The notes under the pieces were generated by a model. It ran no database searches, had not been told where the DNA came from, and saw only the letters and a list, made by a program, of their open reading frames with translations. Below, one piece after another: positions 1 through 7,726 of a stretch of DNA of 17,709 bases. A program made the translations under genes and the position numbers. The DNA comes from Actinomycetota bacterium. Lineage in GTDB: Bacteria > Actinomycetota > Acidimicrobiia > Acidimicrobiales > JACDEA01. The DNA lies in the NCBI GenBank assembly GCA_013816725.1, contig JACDEA010000008.1:1-17709 (forward strand), given 5' to 3'. Each line of letters opens with the position of its first letter. Position 1 is the stretch's first letter.

Positions 1-1393
1 CGGTGAGAGCGGTGACATCGAACACGTCCACTACCGCGAGGTCCTGCCGTCGTCTCCCCTCCCCAACTTCGTCGAGTTCGACGCCACCGCCACCGCGGCC
101 GCCGTCCTCGCCATGGCCCACGAGGCAATCGACGCCCACAATGCGCCGGTAACCGCGGTCGGCATCGCCAACCAGCGGGCATCGACGATCGTGTGGGACC
201 GCGCCACCGGTGAGCCCGTGGGCCCGGGCATCGGGTGGCAGGACCTGCGCACCGTCGGCACCTGCCTCATGCTGCAGGCCGACGGCATACGACTGGCGCC
301 CAACGCGTCGGCGACCAAGCTGGCGTTCCTCCTCGACATGGCCGATCCTGATCGCAGCCGCGACCTGTGCTTCGGCACCGTCGACTCGTGGGTGGCGTGG
401 ACGCTCTCGAACGGCGAGTTGCACGTGACCGACGCGACCAACGCCGGCGTCACCGGGCTGCTGCACAACGACGGGCAGACCTGGAACGACACGATTCTCG
501 ACGCACTGCGGATCCCGCGATCCGTCCTTCCCGAGATCGTCGACTCGACCGGCGTGATCGGCCCGGCCAGCGCGCTACCCGGCGCTCCCCCCGTTGCCGG
601 CATGGCCGGCGACCAGCAGGCGTCGTTGATCGGCCAGAGCGCGACCGAACCCGGGGTGGCCAAGATCACGTTCGGTACCGGAGGGATGCTCGACATGTGC
701 GTCGGCCCGCACCGTCCGCACTTCGAGGCCCGCGGCCCGGCCGGGTGTTTCCCGATCATCGCCTGGCGCCGCTACAACACGATCATGTGGGGCATCGAAG
801 CGGTGATGCTGTCGGCCGGCACTGCGATCGAGTGGTTACGCGACGACCTCGGCATCATCGCCTCCGCCGCCGAGTCCGACTCGGTGGCCGCCGCCTGCGC
901 CGACACCGGCGACGTCTGGTTCGTGCCGGCGCTTCTCGGACTGGGGACACCGCACTGGGACTTCGGCGCACGGGGGACGCTGGTCGGTCTCACCCGCGGG
1001 TCGGGGCGGGCCGAGGTCGTGCGCGCCGTGCTCGAGGGCGTCGCCCACCGCGGTGCCGACCTGGTCGAGGCGGCCGAGGCCGACGGCGGTTACCTGATCC
1101 GCTCGATTCGGGTCGACGGCGGGATGAGCGCGAACACGGTCTTTGTTCAGGCACTGGCCGACGCCACGCAGCGTCAGGTCGAGGTATCGCCGGTTCTCGA
1201 AGCGACGACTCTCGGGGCTGCGTATCTGGCCGGCCTGGCCGTTGGCACATGGAACGATGAGGCCGAGATCGCAGCGCGGTGGTCGCCTGCGCGCGTCGTC
1301 GAGCCGGTGCGCAAGCCGGATCGAGATCGTTGGCGCGCCGCGGTTGAGCGGTCCCGCAAGACGGTTCCCGAACTCTCCGCGCTCGACTTCTAG
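1..1393 (+). CDS. FGGY-family carbohydrate kinase, glycerol-kinase-like (5' truncated)
   Basis: ATP-dependent kinase of a sugar or polyol, cytoplasmic. The reading frame is open from base 2, so the start lies outside the window; the first ATG inside (113) is internal because the upstream codons already read as kinase sequence (HYREVLPSSPLPNFVEFD). Roughly 25-30 residues, including the N-terminal phosphate-binding loop, are missing. Family marks are GIANQRASTIVWD followed by GWQDLRT, the GMAGDQQASLIGQ block with KITFGTGG, VDGGMSANTVFVQ, and TTLGAAYLAG near the C-terminus. This order matches the glycerol kinase branch of FGGY kinases, but the substrate cannot be fixed from sequence alone. It ends at TAG 11 bases before the convergent pafC-like stop codon. 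No transporter or dehydrogenase for its substrate is visible downstream. Confidence 0.88.
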   Translation, partial: GESGDIEHVHYREVLPSSPLPNFVEFDATATAAAVLAMAHEAIDAHNAPVTAVGIANQRASTIVWDRATGEPVGPGIGWQDLRTVGTCLMLQADGIRLAPNASATKLAFLLDMADPDRSRDLCFGTVDSWVAWTLSNGELHVTDATNAGVTGLLHNDGQTWNDTILDALRIPRSVLPEIVDSTGVIGPASALPGAPPVAGMAGDQQASLIGQSATEPGVAKITFGTGGMLDMCVGPHRPHFEARGPAGCFPIIAWRRYNTIMWGIEAVMLSAGTAIEWLRDDLGIIASAAESDSVAAACADTGDVWFVPALLGLGTPHWDFGARGTLVGLTRGSGRAEVVRAVLEGVAHRGADLVEAAEADGGYLIRSIRVDGGMSANTVFVQALADATQRQVEVSPVLEATTLGAAYLAGLAVGTWNDEAEIAARWSPARVVEPVRKPDRDRWRAAVERSRKTVPELSALDF

Positions 1394-1404
1394 CTCGCGC
1401 ACTC

Positions 1405-2352
1405 CTAGGAGTAGCGGGCCAGTACTTTCCTGGCCGCCTGCTGCGCGATCTCGGCCATCTCCTTGGGCTCGACGACCTTGGCGGTAGGGCCGACGCGCAG
1501 CAAGAGGCGCTCCAGGAAGGCCGGGCCGCTGATAGCCAGCTGCACGCGCAGGCGCCCATTCTTCAGTTCACGGACCCCCTCGACCGGGTAGGTCTCGGCG
1601 ACCCACGCGCCCCGCTTGGGTAGCTCGACGGTGACGACGGGGGTGTCGGGGCCGGGATGGAACACGCCGACCTTCGGCACGTCGACCGTTCGCGGCTCGA
1701 AGGAATCGCCCGTCGGCCGCACGGCGCTCACGCGATCGACGCGGAAGTGAAGGACGGCGTCGGTGCGGTGGCAGTACCCGTCGACGTACCAGTGGCCGGC
1801 GTCGGTGAATACGAGGAGAGGATCGACGCGGCGCGTCGTGGCCTCGTCGCGCGACGCCGAGTAGTAGTCGATTTCCACGGTGTCGTGCGCGGCGGCAGCG
1901 GCGCGCAGCGCGTCGAGGTGCTCAGGCGCGTCGAGTTCCACCGCGACGCGGTCGCCGACGCCGAGTACGCCACCCAGCTTGTCCATGGCCCGGGCCAAGG
2001 GGCCACTCGGATCCGACCCCGGGACGGCGAGGAGCGCCTTGCCGGCGGCCAGCAGCGCGAAACCATCGGCGGCCGACAGGCGGGGCGGCCGACGGAAGTA
2101 CTCGGGCACATCGGCGGTCACGCGGTCTTCGTCGACGATCAACTCGATGAGACGATCCGGTGAGTACGGCGGCAGCCCGCAGCACGCGGCAAGAAGTAGT
2201 TCGTTCTCGACCTCGGCCACGGTGAGCCCGAAGCGGATGGCGATCTCCTCGAACGTGGCCGCCTTGCGGGCGGCGATCCACGGGATGATGGCCAGCAGCC
2301 GGCGCAGGCGGGTGCCGTAGTCGGTGATGCGGCGCGCTCGCGTGACGCTCAT
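1405..2352 (-). CDS. pafC: WYL-domain transcriptional regulator, PafC-like
   Basis: About 315 aa. The start is the ATG at 2352-2350 (MSVTRARRITDYG), whose ATGA overlaps the stop of the upstream WYL gene; the frame stays open further upstream only inside that gene. The N-terminal part (about residues 15-90) is winged-helix-like (ATFEEIAIRFGLTVAEVENEL). The central WYL domain carries IDYYSASRDEATTRRVDPL and the WYV core at about 188-190 (GHWYVDGYC), followed by HFRVDRVSAV. The C-terminal 80 residues match the WCX-type extension of such proteins. In mycobacteria PafB and PafC act together to activate DNA-damage genes independently of LexA. The assignment to PafC rather than a generic WYL regulator rests on the tandem arrangement and size. 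Neither pafA nor tat genes are seen nearby. Confidence 0.8.
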   Translation of the reverse strand: MSVTRARRITDYGTRLRRLLAIIPWIAARKAATFEEIAIRFGLTVAEVENELLLAACCGLPPYSPDRLIELIVDEDRVTADVPEYFRRPPRLSAADGFALLAAGKALLAVPGSDPSGPLARAMDKLGGVLGVGDRVAVELDAPEHLDALRAAAAAHDTVEIDYYSASRDEATTRRVDPLLVFTDAGHWYVDGYCHRTDAVLHFRVDRVSAVRPTGDSFEPRTVDVPKVGVFHPGPDTPVVTVELPKRGAWVAETYPVEGVRELKNGRLRVQLAISGPAFLERLLLRVGPTAKVVEPKEMAEIAQQAARKVLARYS

Positions 2353-3263
2353 TGGGCCATCGTCTCGAGCCACTTCACGAACCTCGTGCGCACCGCCGGC
2401 GGTGCGACGACGTGCGCGTGGTCGAGAAACCCGAAGATCCATGATCGGAAGGCGTCGGGGTTGGCCACCGCGATCCGCAACGTGACGCCGCCGTCGGGTC
2501 GCCGGTCGATGACCGCCTCCTCGCCGCCGGCGTCGGCGGTGGCCGCCGCCGCATGCGGCGCGTCCACCTCGACGTCAACCAGCGTCGGCTCGACCATGGC
2601 CATGCGGAAGGCTTGCTCGGGCATCACCTGCTGCGGGTCGAACGTCTCGGGGCGATCGAACGCCGCCGGGGGCCCGACGGTGACGTCGCCTTGGATGCGG
2701 TCGGCCCGGAACACGCGCTCCTCGGAGCGGTCGACGTCCCGGCCGGCGACGTACCAGAAGCCCTCACGAAAGAACATGCCCCACGGCTCGAGTGTGCGGG
2801 TCTGGCCGCGGTAGGAGAACGACACTGCGGCCCGTCGGCGGCACCCGTCGAACAGCGCCGGCAACGCGTCGATCACCGGCAGCGCGGCGAGCGGCGGGAG
2901 GGCCTCGGCCGGCGCGTCGCCCAACGACCAGAGAGCCTCGCTGCCGCGACCGCCTTCGAGGTGCACGGCGGCCACCGCCAGGTTCAGCGCCACAAGTTCG
3001 TCCTCGCTCAAGTCGAGCGGCGGGAGGTAGTACTCGTCCGACGAGATGCGGTACGCGGCCTTCCCGTCGTCGACATGGACCGTCTCCACAGGCACGCCCT
3101 CGTCGCGGAGAAGGCGCTTGTCGCGCTCGAAGGCCTGGCGGCGAGTCTCGGGTTCCTTCGGGTAGCCCTCGATGGACATGACGATCTCGTCGAGCGTGAT
3201 CGGTCGGGCCGCGTTGAGCAGCAGCGCGATCAGGTTGGTGAGGCGCTCGAGGCGATCGACCAC
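2349..3263 (-). CDS. pafB: WYL-domain transcriptional regulator, PafB-like
   Basis: About 304 aa from the GTG at 3263-3261, giving M-VDRLERLTNLIALLLNA, the usual beginning of PafB-type proteins. An alternative GTG at 3293 would add ten residues (GAPPPIVVGV) that do not look like family sequence. The chosen start is supported by a TATCGT -10 hexamer exactly 7 bases upstream, suiting a leaderless mRNA. The N-terminal HTH (residues 5-60) includes LDEIVMSIEGYPKEPETRRQ and RDKRLLRDEGVPVE. The WYL core is at about 170-172 (EGFWYVAGRDV) with EERVFRADRI following. The C-terminal part (PDAFRSWIFGFLDHAHVVAP) is the WCX extension. The stop overlaps the start of the pafC-like gene by 4 bases, so the two are almost surely translated as a pair and probably function as a heteromeric regulator. 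Confidence 0.8.
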   Translation of the reverse strand: MVDRLERLTNLIALLLNAARPITLDEIVMSIEGYPKEPETRRQAFERDKRLLRDEGVPVETVHVDDGKAAYRISSDEYYLPPLDLSEDELVALNLAVAAVHLEGGRGSEALWSLGDAPAEALPPLAALPVIDALPALFDGCRRRAAVSFSYRGQTRTLEPWGMFFREGFWYVAGRDVDRSEERVFRADRIQGDVTVGPPAAFDRPETFDPQQVMPEQAFRMAMVEPTLVDVEVDAPHAAAATADAGGEEAVIDRRPDGGVTLRIAVANPDAFRSWIFGFLDHAHVVAPPAVRTRFVKWLETMAQ

Positions 3264-3270
3264 GCCGACG

Positions 3271-3276
3271 ACGATA
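3271..3276 (-). promoter_or_regulatory. Candidate leaderless -10 box for the pafB-like gene
   Basis: On the minus strand TATCGT fits the actinobacterial TANNNT -10 pattern and is separated by 7 bases from the GTG at 3263. Transcription would then begin at or next to the start codon. No convincing -35 is visible in the GC-rich sequence upstream. Confidence 0.4.
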
Positions 3277-3309
3277 GGCGGCGGGGCCCCCACCCCCGCG
3301 AGGACCCGA

Positions 3310-3355
3310 ACTGCCAGTCAGAACGCGCGCTTTTACGCCCGTTCTGACTGGCAGT
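3310..3355. repeat. Palindrome with 16-bp perfect arms in the pafB/SDR divergent promoter region
   Basis: The left arm ACTGCCAGTCAGAACG (3310-3325) is the exact reverse complement of 3340-3355. After one mismatch (3326/3339) three more base pairs form (3327-3329 with 3336-3338), leaving a 6-base loop 3330-3335. It lies upstream of two divergent genes, so a terminator role for either is unlikely. Its right arm covers the expected -35 region of the SDR gene. It could be an operator for a dimeric regulator or a member of a dispersed palindrome family; the sequence is unrelated to the 48-nt palindromes later in the window. Confidence 0.75.
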
Positions 3356-3362
3356 AGCGCGT

Positions 3363-3368
3363 TAGCGT
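3363..3368 (+). promoter_or_regulatory. Candidate -10 box of the SDR gene
   Basis: TAGCGT matches TANNNT. A start of transcription near 3375 would leave a short leader holding the AGGAG ribosome-binding site at 3381-3385, five bases before the ATG. The -35 position falls inside the right arm of the 3310-3355 palindrome and has no good match to TTGACA. Confidence 0.3.
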
Positions 3369-3390
3369 CACGGCGACGAGAGGAGCGGGG

Positions 3391-4338
3391 ATGGATTTCG
3401 CGGGAAAGCTGGCGGTGGTGACCGGTGGGGGCACGGGGATGGGGCGCGAGCTGGTCGTGCAGCTGGCCGGAGCCGGCGCTTCGGTGGCGACGTGCGACGT
3501 GAACGGCGAGACCCTCGCCGAAACCAAGAACCGCGCCGAGGCCGCCGCGCCCGCCGGGGTGCGCGTCACGACGCACATCTGCGATGTGGCCGACGAGGCC
3601 GACATGCTGAAGTTCCGCGACGAGGTCATGGCCCAGCACGACACCGACCACGTCAACCTGGTGTTCAACAACGCCGGGATCGCCGGCGGCGGCAGCTTCA
3701 TCACCGGCGACCGAGCCGAGTGGGAGAAGACCTTCGCCGTCGACTGGGGCGGCGTGTACAACGGGTGCCGCGCCTTCGTCCCGCTCCTCGTCGCCAGCGA
3801 CGAGGGCTACCTCATCAACACCAGCAGCGTGAACGGCTTCTGGGCGTCGCTCGGGCCCGGGATCGCCCATACCGCCTACTGCACGGCCAAGTTCGCGGTG
3901 AAAGGCTTTACCGAGGCGTTGCTCGAGGACTTTCGCATCAACGCGCCGCACGTGAAGGCGGCCGTCGTCATGCCCGGCCACATCGGCACCGACATCGTCA
4001 TCAACACCCGCCGCGTCCACGGCGGCGACTCCGAAGCGATGTCGGCCGAAGAGCTGGTCCAGCTGCGCGCCGATCTCACCCGTCGCGGAATGCCGATCGA
4101 CGGCGTGTCCGACGACGACCTCCGCAAGATGATGGTGATGATGGGCGAGATGTTCCGGGACAACGCGCCCACGACCGCCGCAGCAGCGGCGGCGACGATC
4201 CTCGACGGCGTGCGCGAGGGCAAGTGGCGGATCCTCGTCGGCGACGACGCCCACCAACTCGACAAGGCCGTGCGGGCCGACCCCGAAGCCGCCTACGGGC
4301 CCGAGGGCCTCTCTCTCCAGAGCATCTTCGGCCAGTAA
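3391..4338 (+). CDS. SDR-family NAD(P)-dependent oxidoreductase
   Basis: A 315-aa classical-like short-chain dehydrogenase, cytoplasmic, expected to oxidise or reduce a hydroxyl/carbonyl substrate. The nucleotide-binding motif TGGGTGMG is at residues 11-18. An Asp at about 36 (TCDVN) at the end of the second strand favours NAD over NADP. NNAG is at 93-96, the catalytic Ser in NTSSVNG at about 145-146, and the YCTAK pair Y163/K167. The C-terminal 115 residues are longer than in minimal SDRs and contain an Ala-rich helix (TTAAAAAATILDG), which may form the substrate lid. The ATG is preceded by AGGAG at a 5-base distance, the best ribosome-binding site in the window. The substrate is unknown; it is transcribed alone and converges on ligD with a 21-base gap. 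Confidence 0.9.
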   Translation: MDFAGKLAVVTGGGTGMGRELVVQLAGAGASVATCDVNGETLAETKNRAEAAAPAGVRVTTHICDVADEADMLKFRDEVMAQHDTDHVNLVFNNAGIAGGGSFITGDRAEWEKTFAVDWGGVYNGCRAFVPLLVASDEGYLINTSSVNGFWASLGPGIAHTAYCTAKFAVKGFTEALLEDFRINAPHVKAAVVMPGHIGTDIVINTRRVHGGDSEAMSAEELVQLRADLTRRGMPIDGVSDDDLRKMMVMMGEMFRDNAPTTAAAAAATILDGVREGKWRILVGDDAHQLDKAVRADPEAAYGPEGLSLQSIFGQ

Positions 4339-4359
4339 CGCCGTTCCCGCGACGCAGAA

Positions 4360-5259
4360 TCAGCTGACGCCGGGAAGTTCCTGCTCCACCTTGAGGACCG
4401 GCGCGAAGAGGTCACCGTGCTTCTTGACCCGGGCGAGGACGTCGGCCATTTCGAACCGCAGCGCCTCCGGGTCGCCGGCGGCATGGGCCTTCTCCAGCTC
4501 GTCCCACGTGAGTGGCGTCGAACAGGTCGGACGCTCCCATGCCCGCAGCGAGTAGACGCCCACGGTGGTCTTGTGGCGGGCGTTCTGGCTCCAGTCGATG
4601 AAGACCTTGCCGGGACGGAGCGCCTTGGCCATCTCGGTGACGACGTGGTCGGGATGCACGCGCTCGAGCACTTGCCCGAGCGCCAGTGCCATCTCGCGGG
4701 TTTTCTCGAACGACGTGGGCGTGTTGAGCGGCACGTACATCTGCAGCCCCTTCTTGCCCGACGTCTTCATGAAACCCTCGAGCGACAGCCGCTCCAACGC
4801 CTCGCGCAACCAGAACGCCACCTGCGCGCAATCGATCGACGTGGCCGGCGGCCCCGGATCGAGGTCGAACACCATCACGGTGGGCGAGTCGAGGTCGTCG
4901 CCCCGGGCCAGCCCGGGGTGTAGCTCGAGAGCGGCCAGGTTGGCCGTCCACACCAGCGCGGCGGGCTCCTCGAGGAGACAGAAGTTGACCTCGGTCTTGG
5001 CGCTGACGTCCATGGCGATCGTGGGTAGCCACTCGGGCCGGTGCTTCGGGCAGTTCTTCTCGAAGAAGTGTTTGTCGTCGACCCCGTTCGGATACCGCAC
5101 CAGCGTTATGGGCCGACCGAGGAGGTGCGGCACCATGACTTCGGCGATGCGAGCGTAGTAGTCGATCACCTCGGCCTTGGTGGTCCCCGACTTCGGGAAC
5201 AGGACCTTGTCGAGGTTGGAGAGATTGAGCGTGCGACCTTCGACGTCGATGGTCGTCAC
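4360..5259 (-). CDS. ligD: LigD-type polymerase domain protein (NHEJ primase/polymerase), stand-alone
   Basis: A 299-aa archaeo-eukaryotic-primase-type polymerase that fills or extends ends during bacterial non-homologous end joining. It starts at GTG 5259-5257, which overlaps the Ku stop (GTGA). The N-terminus LSNLDKVLFPKSGTTKAEVIDYY and RPITLVRYPNGVDDKHFFEKN is typical of the family. The metal-binding DxD is D132/D134 (MVFDLDPG), and a third acidic residue is D222 (FIDWSQN). The SGKKGLQMYVPL block at about 167-178 has Gln where the catalytic His of well-studied LigD polymerases normally stands; many short stand-alone homologues seem to share this. It has only the polymerase module: no ligase and no phosphoesterase domain, so the sealing ligase must be encoded elsewhere. 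Confidence 0.9.
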   Translation of the reverse strand: MTTIDVEGRTLNLSNLDKVLFPKSGTTKAEVIDYYARIAEVMVPHLLGRPITLVRYPNGVDDKHFFEKNCPKHRPEWLPTIAMDVSAKTEVNFCLLEEPAALVWTANLAALELHPGLARGDDLDSPTVMVFDLDPGPPATSIDCAQVAFWLREALERLSLEGFMKTSGKKGLQMYVPLNTPTSFEKTREMALALGQVLERVHPDHVVTEMAKALRPGKVFIDWSQNARHKTTVGVYSLRAWERPTCSTPLTWDELEKAHAAGDPEALRFEMADVLARVKKHGDLFAPVLKVEQELPGVS

Positions 5260-6095
5260 GCCGTCTTCGTCGCCTTCGCCTTCTCCGCCTCCTTCGCCTT
5301 CTCCGCCTTCTCCCCCTTCTTGGCATCCTTCGATGCCGCCAGGCTCGCTTCCAGCGCGGCCATCAGGTCGACGACGGTGGGCGCCTCGCTGACCGACGGC
5401 TGGCTCACGATCTCCTGGCCGGCGGCCTTGGCCTCGATCATCTCCATCACCTTGTCCCGGTACTCGTCGCGATACTTCTCGGGCTCGAACTTGGCGGCCA
5501 GCGATTCGACGAGCTGCTCGGCCATCCGCAACTCCTTGTCGGTGACCTGCGTGGAGTCGACCTCCTCGATGCCCTCGATCGGACGCACCTCATCGGCGTA
5601 AAGCAGCGTGTTGAGCACCAGCGCGCCGTCCTTCGGCCGCAACGCGGCGAGGTACTGCTTCGTGCGCAGTACCAGCCGGGCGATGGCCACCTTGTTGGTG
5701 CGGCTCATGGCCTCAACGAGCAGCGCGTAGGCCTTACCGGCCCGGGGCTCGGGCACGACGTAGTACGGATGCTCGAAGAAAATCGGGTCGATCTCGTCGA
5801 GGTCGACGAACTCCTCGATGTCGATGGTGTGGGTGGCTTTGGGATCGAGCGACGCCAGCTCGTCCGGATCGATGACGACGTACTGGCCCGGCGCGATCTC
5901 ATAGCCCTTGACGATTTCGTCGAAGGGCACCTCGACCTCTTCCTCGGGGCACCACCGCTTCTGCTGGATGCGCGCGTTGTCGGGCGCATGAAGCTGGTTG
6001 AACCGCACGTCTTTCGACGACACCGCGGTAGCCAGCTTCACCGGCACGTTGACCAGCCCGAAGCTGATCGACCCACTCCATATGGCGCGAGGCAT
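5256..6095 (-). CDS. ku: Ku protein, non-homologous end joining
   Basis: A 279-aa bacterial Ku; as a homodimeric ring it binds broken DNA ends and recruits LigD. The start is the ATG at 6095-6093, giving MPRAIWSGSISFGLVNVPVKL, the standard Ku beginning; the longer open frame upstream is antisense to the amidohydrolase. Core motifs are RFNQLHAPDNARIQQKRWCPEE, KGYEIAPGQYVVIDPDEL, FFEHPYYVVPE, KAYALLVEAM and LNTLLYADEVR. The last 25 residues are a Lys/Glu/Ala-rich tail (KKGEKAEKAKEAEKAK), like the basic extensions of mycobacterial Ku that aid DNA binding. Its stop overlaps the ligD start, so the two are co-translated. A TAGACT -10 box lies 7 bases before the ATG. Confidence 0.95.
   Translation of the reverse strand: MPRAIWSGSISFGLVNVPVKLATAVSSKDVRFNQLHAPDNARIQQKRWCPEEEVEVPFDEIVKGYEIAPGQYVVIDPDELASLDPKATHTIDIEEFVDLDEIDPIFFEHPYYVVPEPRAGKAYALLVEAMSRTNKVAIARLVLRTKQYLAALRPKDGALVLNTLLYADEVRPIEGIEEVDSTQVTDKELRMAEQLVESLAAKFEPEKYRDEYRDKVMEMIEAKAAGQEIVSQPSVSEAPTVVDLMAALEASLAASKDAKKGEKAEKAKEAEKAKATKTA
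5263..5322 (-). repeat. Low-complexity repeat coding the Ku basic tail
   Basis: Imperfect short repeats built around GCCTTC/TCC/GCC triplets (plus-strand reading) encode the alternating Lys-Ala-Glu tail of Ku. Such tracts vary in length between relatives. No function as DNA is inferred. Confidence 0.55.
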
Positions 6096-6102
6096 GTGCG
6101 AA

Positions 6103-6108
6103 AGTCTA
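6103..6108 (-). promoter_or_regulatory. Candidate leaderless -10 box for ku
   Basis: On the minus strand TAGACT matches TANNNT and lies exactly 7 bases before the Ku ATG at 6095, the same geometry as the pafB box. A weak -35-like CTGAAT is at 6130-6125. Because the divergent amidohydrolase starts at 6114 or 6108, this promoter overlaps its first codons. Confidence 0.45.
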
Positions 6109-6113
6109 TGGCC

Positions 6114-7316
6114 ATGCGGACGGTATTCAGCGGGGGAAGGGTCTTCGACGGGTCGGGGGCCGACATCAGCACCGGCGACATCGCCATCGAGGACGGGCGC
6201 ATCGTCGAGGTCGGCGCGGGGCTCGACGGCGATCAGAGCGTGGACGTCACCGGCAAGACATTGCTGCCCGGCCTGTTCGACTGCCACGTGCATGCGCTGA
6301 TGACGCATCTCGATTTGATGCGCAACATCCAGACGCCGTTCTCCTACAAGTACTTCAATTGCGCGCGCAACCTCGAGACGATCCTTCGCCTGGGCATCAC
6401 GACCGTGCGCGATGCCGGCGGCTCGGACCTTGGCGTCAAGCAGGCGGTGCGGGACGGCCTCATCAACGGGCCGCGCATGCACATCTCTATCGTCATGCTC
6501 AGCCAGACCGGGGGCCACGGCGACAGCTGGATGCCGTGCGGCGCCAGCATCACCCCGCGCATCCTCGACCCCGGGCGACCCAACCACATCGTCGACGGTC
6601 CCGACGAGATGCGCCGCAAGGTGCGCGAGCTGGTGCGGATGGGGGCCGACGTCATCAAGGTGGCAGTCAGTGGCGGCGTGTTGTCGCCGCGGGACAAGCC
6701 GACGCACGCCCACTTCCGACTGTCGGAACTCGAGGTGCTCGTCGAGGAGGCGACGGCCGCGGGCATTTTCGTGATGTCACACGCCCAGGCCACCGACGGG
6801 ATCAAGAACGCCATCCGGGCCGGGATCCGATCGATCGACCACGGCATCTACCTCGACGACGAGGCCATCGACATGATGCTCAAGCGGGGCGCGTGGCTCG
6901 TCCCCACGTTGCTCGCACCCCGCGGTGTGATCGCCGCGGCCGAGGCCGGCGTCGCCCTCACCGACGCCACGGTGCAGAAAGCGCACGAGGTCGTCGACGT
7001 TCATGCCGAATCGTTCCGCCGCGCCGTGGAGGCCGGGGTCAAGGTGGCCATGGGCACGGACTGTCCGGTGTCGCCCCACGGCACCAATCTCGGCGAACTC
7101 GAACTGATGACCAAGCTGAGCGACATGACGCCCATCGACGCGCTGGTGGCCACCACGAGCAGCGGGGCTGAGCTGATGGGGCTGGCCGACGAGTTGGGGA
7201 CGCTGGAGCCGGGCAAGCGGGCCGACGTCGTCGTCGTCGACGGCGATCCCCTTGAGTTCGCCACCCTTCCGGACCGCATCGAACAGGTCTGGAAGGACGG
7301 AGTCAGGGTCGTCTGA
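6114..7316 (+). CDS. Amidohydrolase-family metal-dependent hydrolase (prolidase/imidazolonepropionase-like)
   Basis: A 400-aa TIM-barrel metallohydrolase, expected to be cytoplasmic. The start is ATG 6114 (MRTVFSGGRVFDG); ATG 6108, two codons earlier, is equally possible, and no ribosome-binding site decides. Metal ligands are readable: HxH at 58/60 (FDCHVH), probable carboxylated K182 (ADVIKVAVSGG), H223 (VMSHAQ), H243 (SIDHG) and D316 (MGTDCP). The flanking beta-sandwich segments close the fold (DGRIVEV; GKRADVVVVDGDPL). The pattern resembles Xaa-Pro dipeptidase-type and related broad-specificity members, but the substrate is not determined. The TGA overlaps the next ATG (TGATG), linking it to the MmcQ-like gene. 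Confidence 0.88.
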   Translation: MRTVFSGGRVFDGSGADISTGDIAIEDGRIVEVGAGLDGDQSVDVTGKTLLPGLFDCHVHALMTHLDLMRNIQTPFSYKYFNCARNLETILRLGITTVRDAGGSDLGVKQAVRDGLINGPRMHISIVMLSQTGGHGDSWMPCGASITPRILDPGRPNHIVDGPDEMRRKVRELVRMGADVIKVAVSGGVLSPRDKPTHAHFRLSELEVLVEEATAAGIFVMSHAQATDGIKNAIRAGIRSIDHGIYLDDEAIDMMLKRGAWLVPTLLAPRGVIAAAEAGVALTDATVQKAHEVVDVHAESFRRAVEAGVKVAMGTDCPVSPHGTNLGELELMTKLSDMTPIDALVATTSSGAELMGLADELGTLEPGKRADVVVVDGDPLEFATLPDRIEQVWKDGVRVV

Positions 7317-7720
7317 TGCCGGCGACACTCAACGAGGCTGCGGAGATCGCGCTGGGCCTACCCGAGGTGACCGAGACCGTCGGCGGCCACCAGGGCCGGC
7401 GCAGGTGGCAAGTCGCCGGCAAGGCGTTCGCGTGGGAACGGCCGCTCAGCAAGGCCGACATCAAGAGGTACGGCACCGAGAGGCCGCCGGACGGCGACCT
7501 CCTCGGCGTCCGCACCGATGATCTCATCGAGAAAGAAGCGATCCTCGCCGCCGGCCACAAAGGCTTCTTCACCATCCCCCACTTCGACAATTACGCGGCG
7601 TTTCTCATTCAGCTGAAGGTCGTGTCGAAGAAGGCGCTGCGCGACGCGCTGCTCGACGCCTGGCTGGCCTGCGCGCCACCAAAGGTCGCCGACGCGTACA
7701 TGAGCAAGAAACCCCGCTAA
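7316..7720 (+). CDS. MmcQ/YjbR-family protein
   Basis: A 134-aa small protein with the MmcQ/YjbR (CyaY-like fold) pattern: ALGLPEVTETVGGHQGRRRWQVAGKAFAWERP near the start, a middle LLGVRTDDLIEKEAILA, and FFTIPHFDNYAAFLIQLKVV followed by a C-terminal helix ending ADAYMSKKPR. Family members are often called DNA-binding on the basis of structure, but the molecular role is poorly established and no catalytic residues can be named. The ATG shares one base with the upstream stop, so translation is probably coupled to the amidohydrolase. The TAA is followed 6 bases later by the first 48-nt palindrome, which may end this two-gene transcript. Confidence 0.75.
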   Translation: MPATLNEAAEIALGLPEVTETVGGHQGRRRWQVAGKAFAWERPLSKADIKRYGTERPPDGDLLGVRTDDLIEKEAILAAGHKGFFTIPHFDNYAAFLIQLKVVSKKALRDALLDAWLACAPPKVADAYMSKKPR

Positions 7721-7726
7721 TCGCCA

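Noticed and set aside
1401..1412. Perfect 12-bp palindrome ACTCCTAGGAGT at the convergent kinase/pafC ends
   Set aside because: It is short, has no loop and overlaps the pafC stop; chance is sufficient, and it would make a poor hairpin.
3310..3355. SOS (LexA) box, because the arms contain GAAC and GTTC
   Set aside because: The half-sites are 16 bases apart, whereas actinobacterial LexA boxes have GAAC and GTTC separated by 4.
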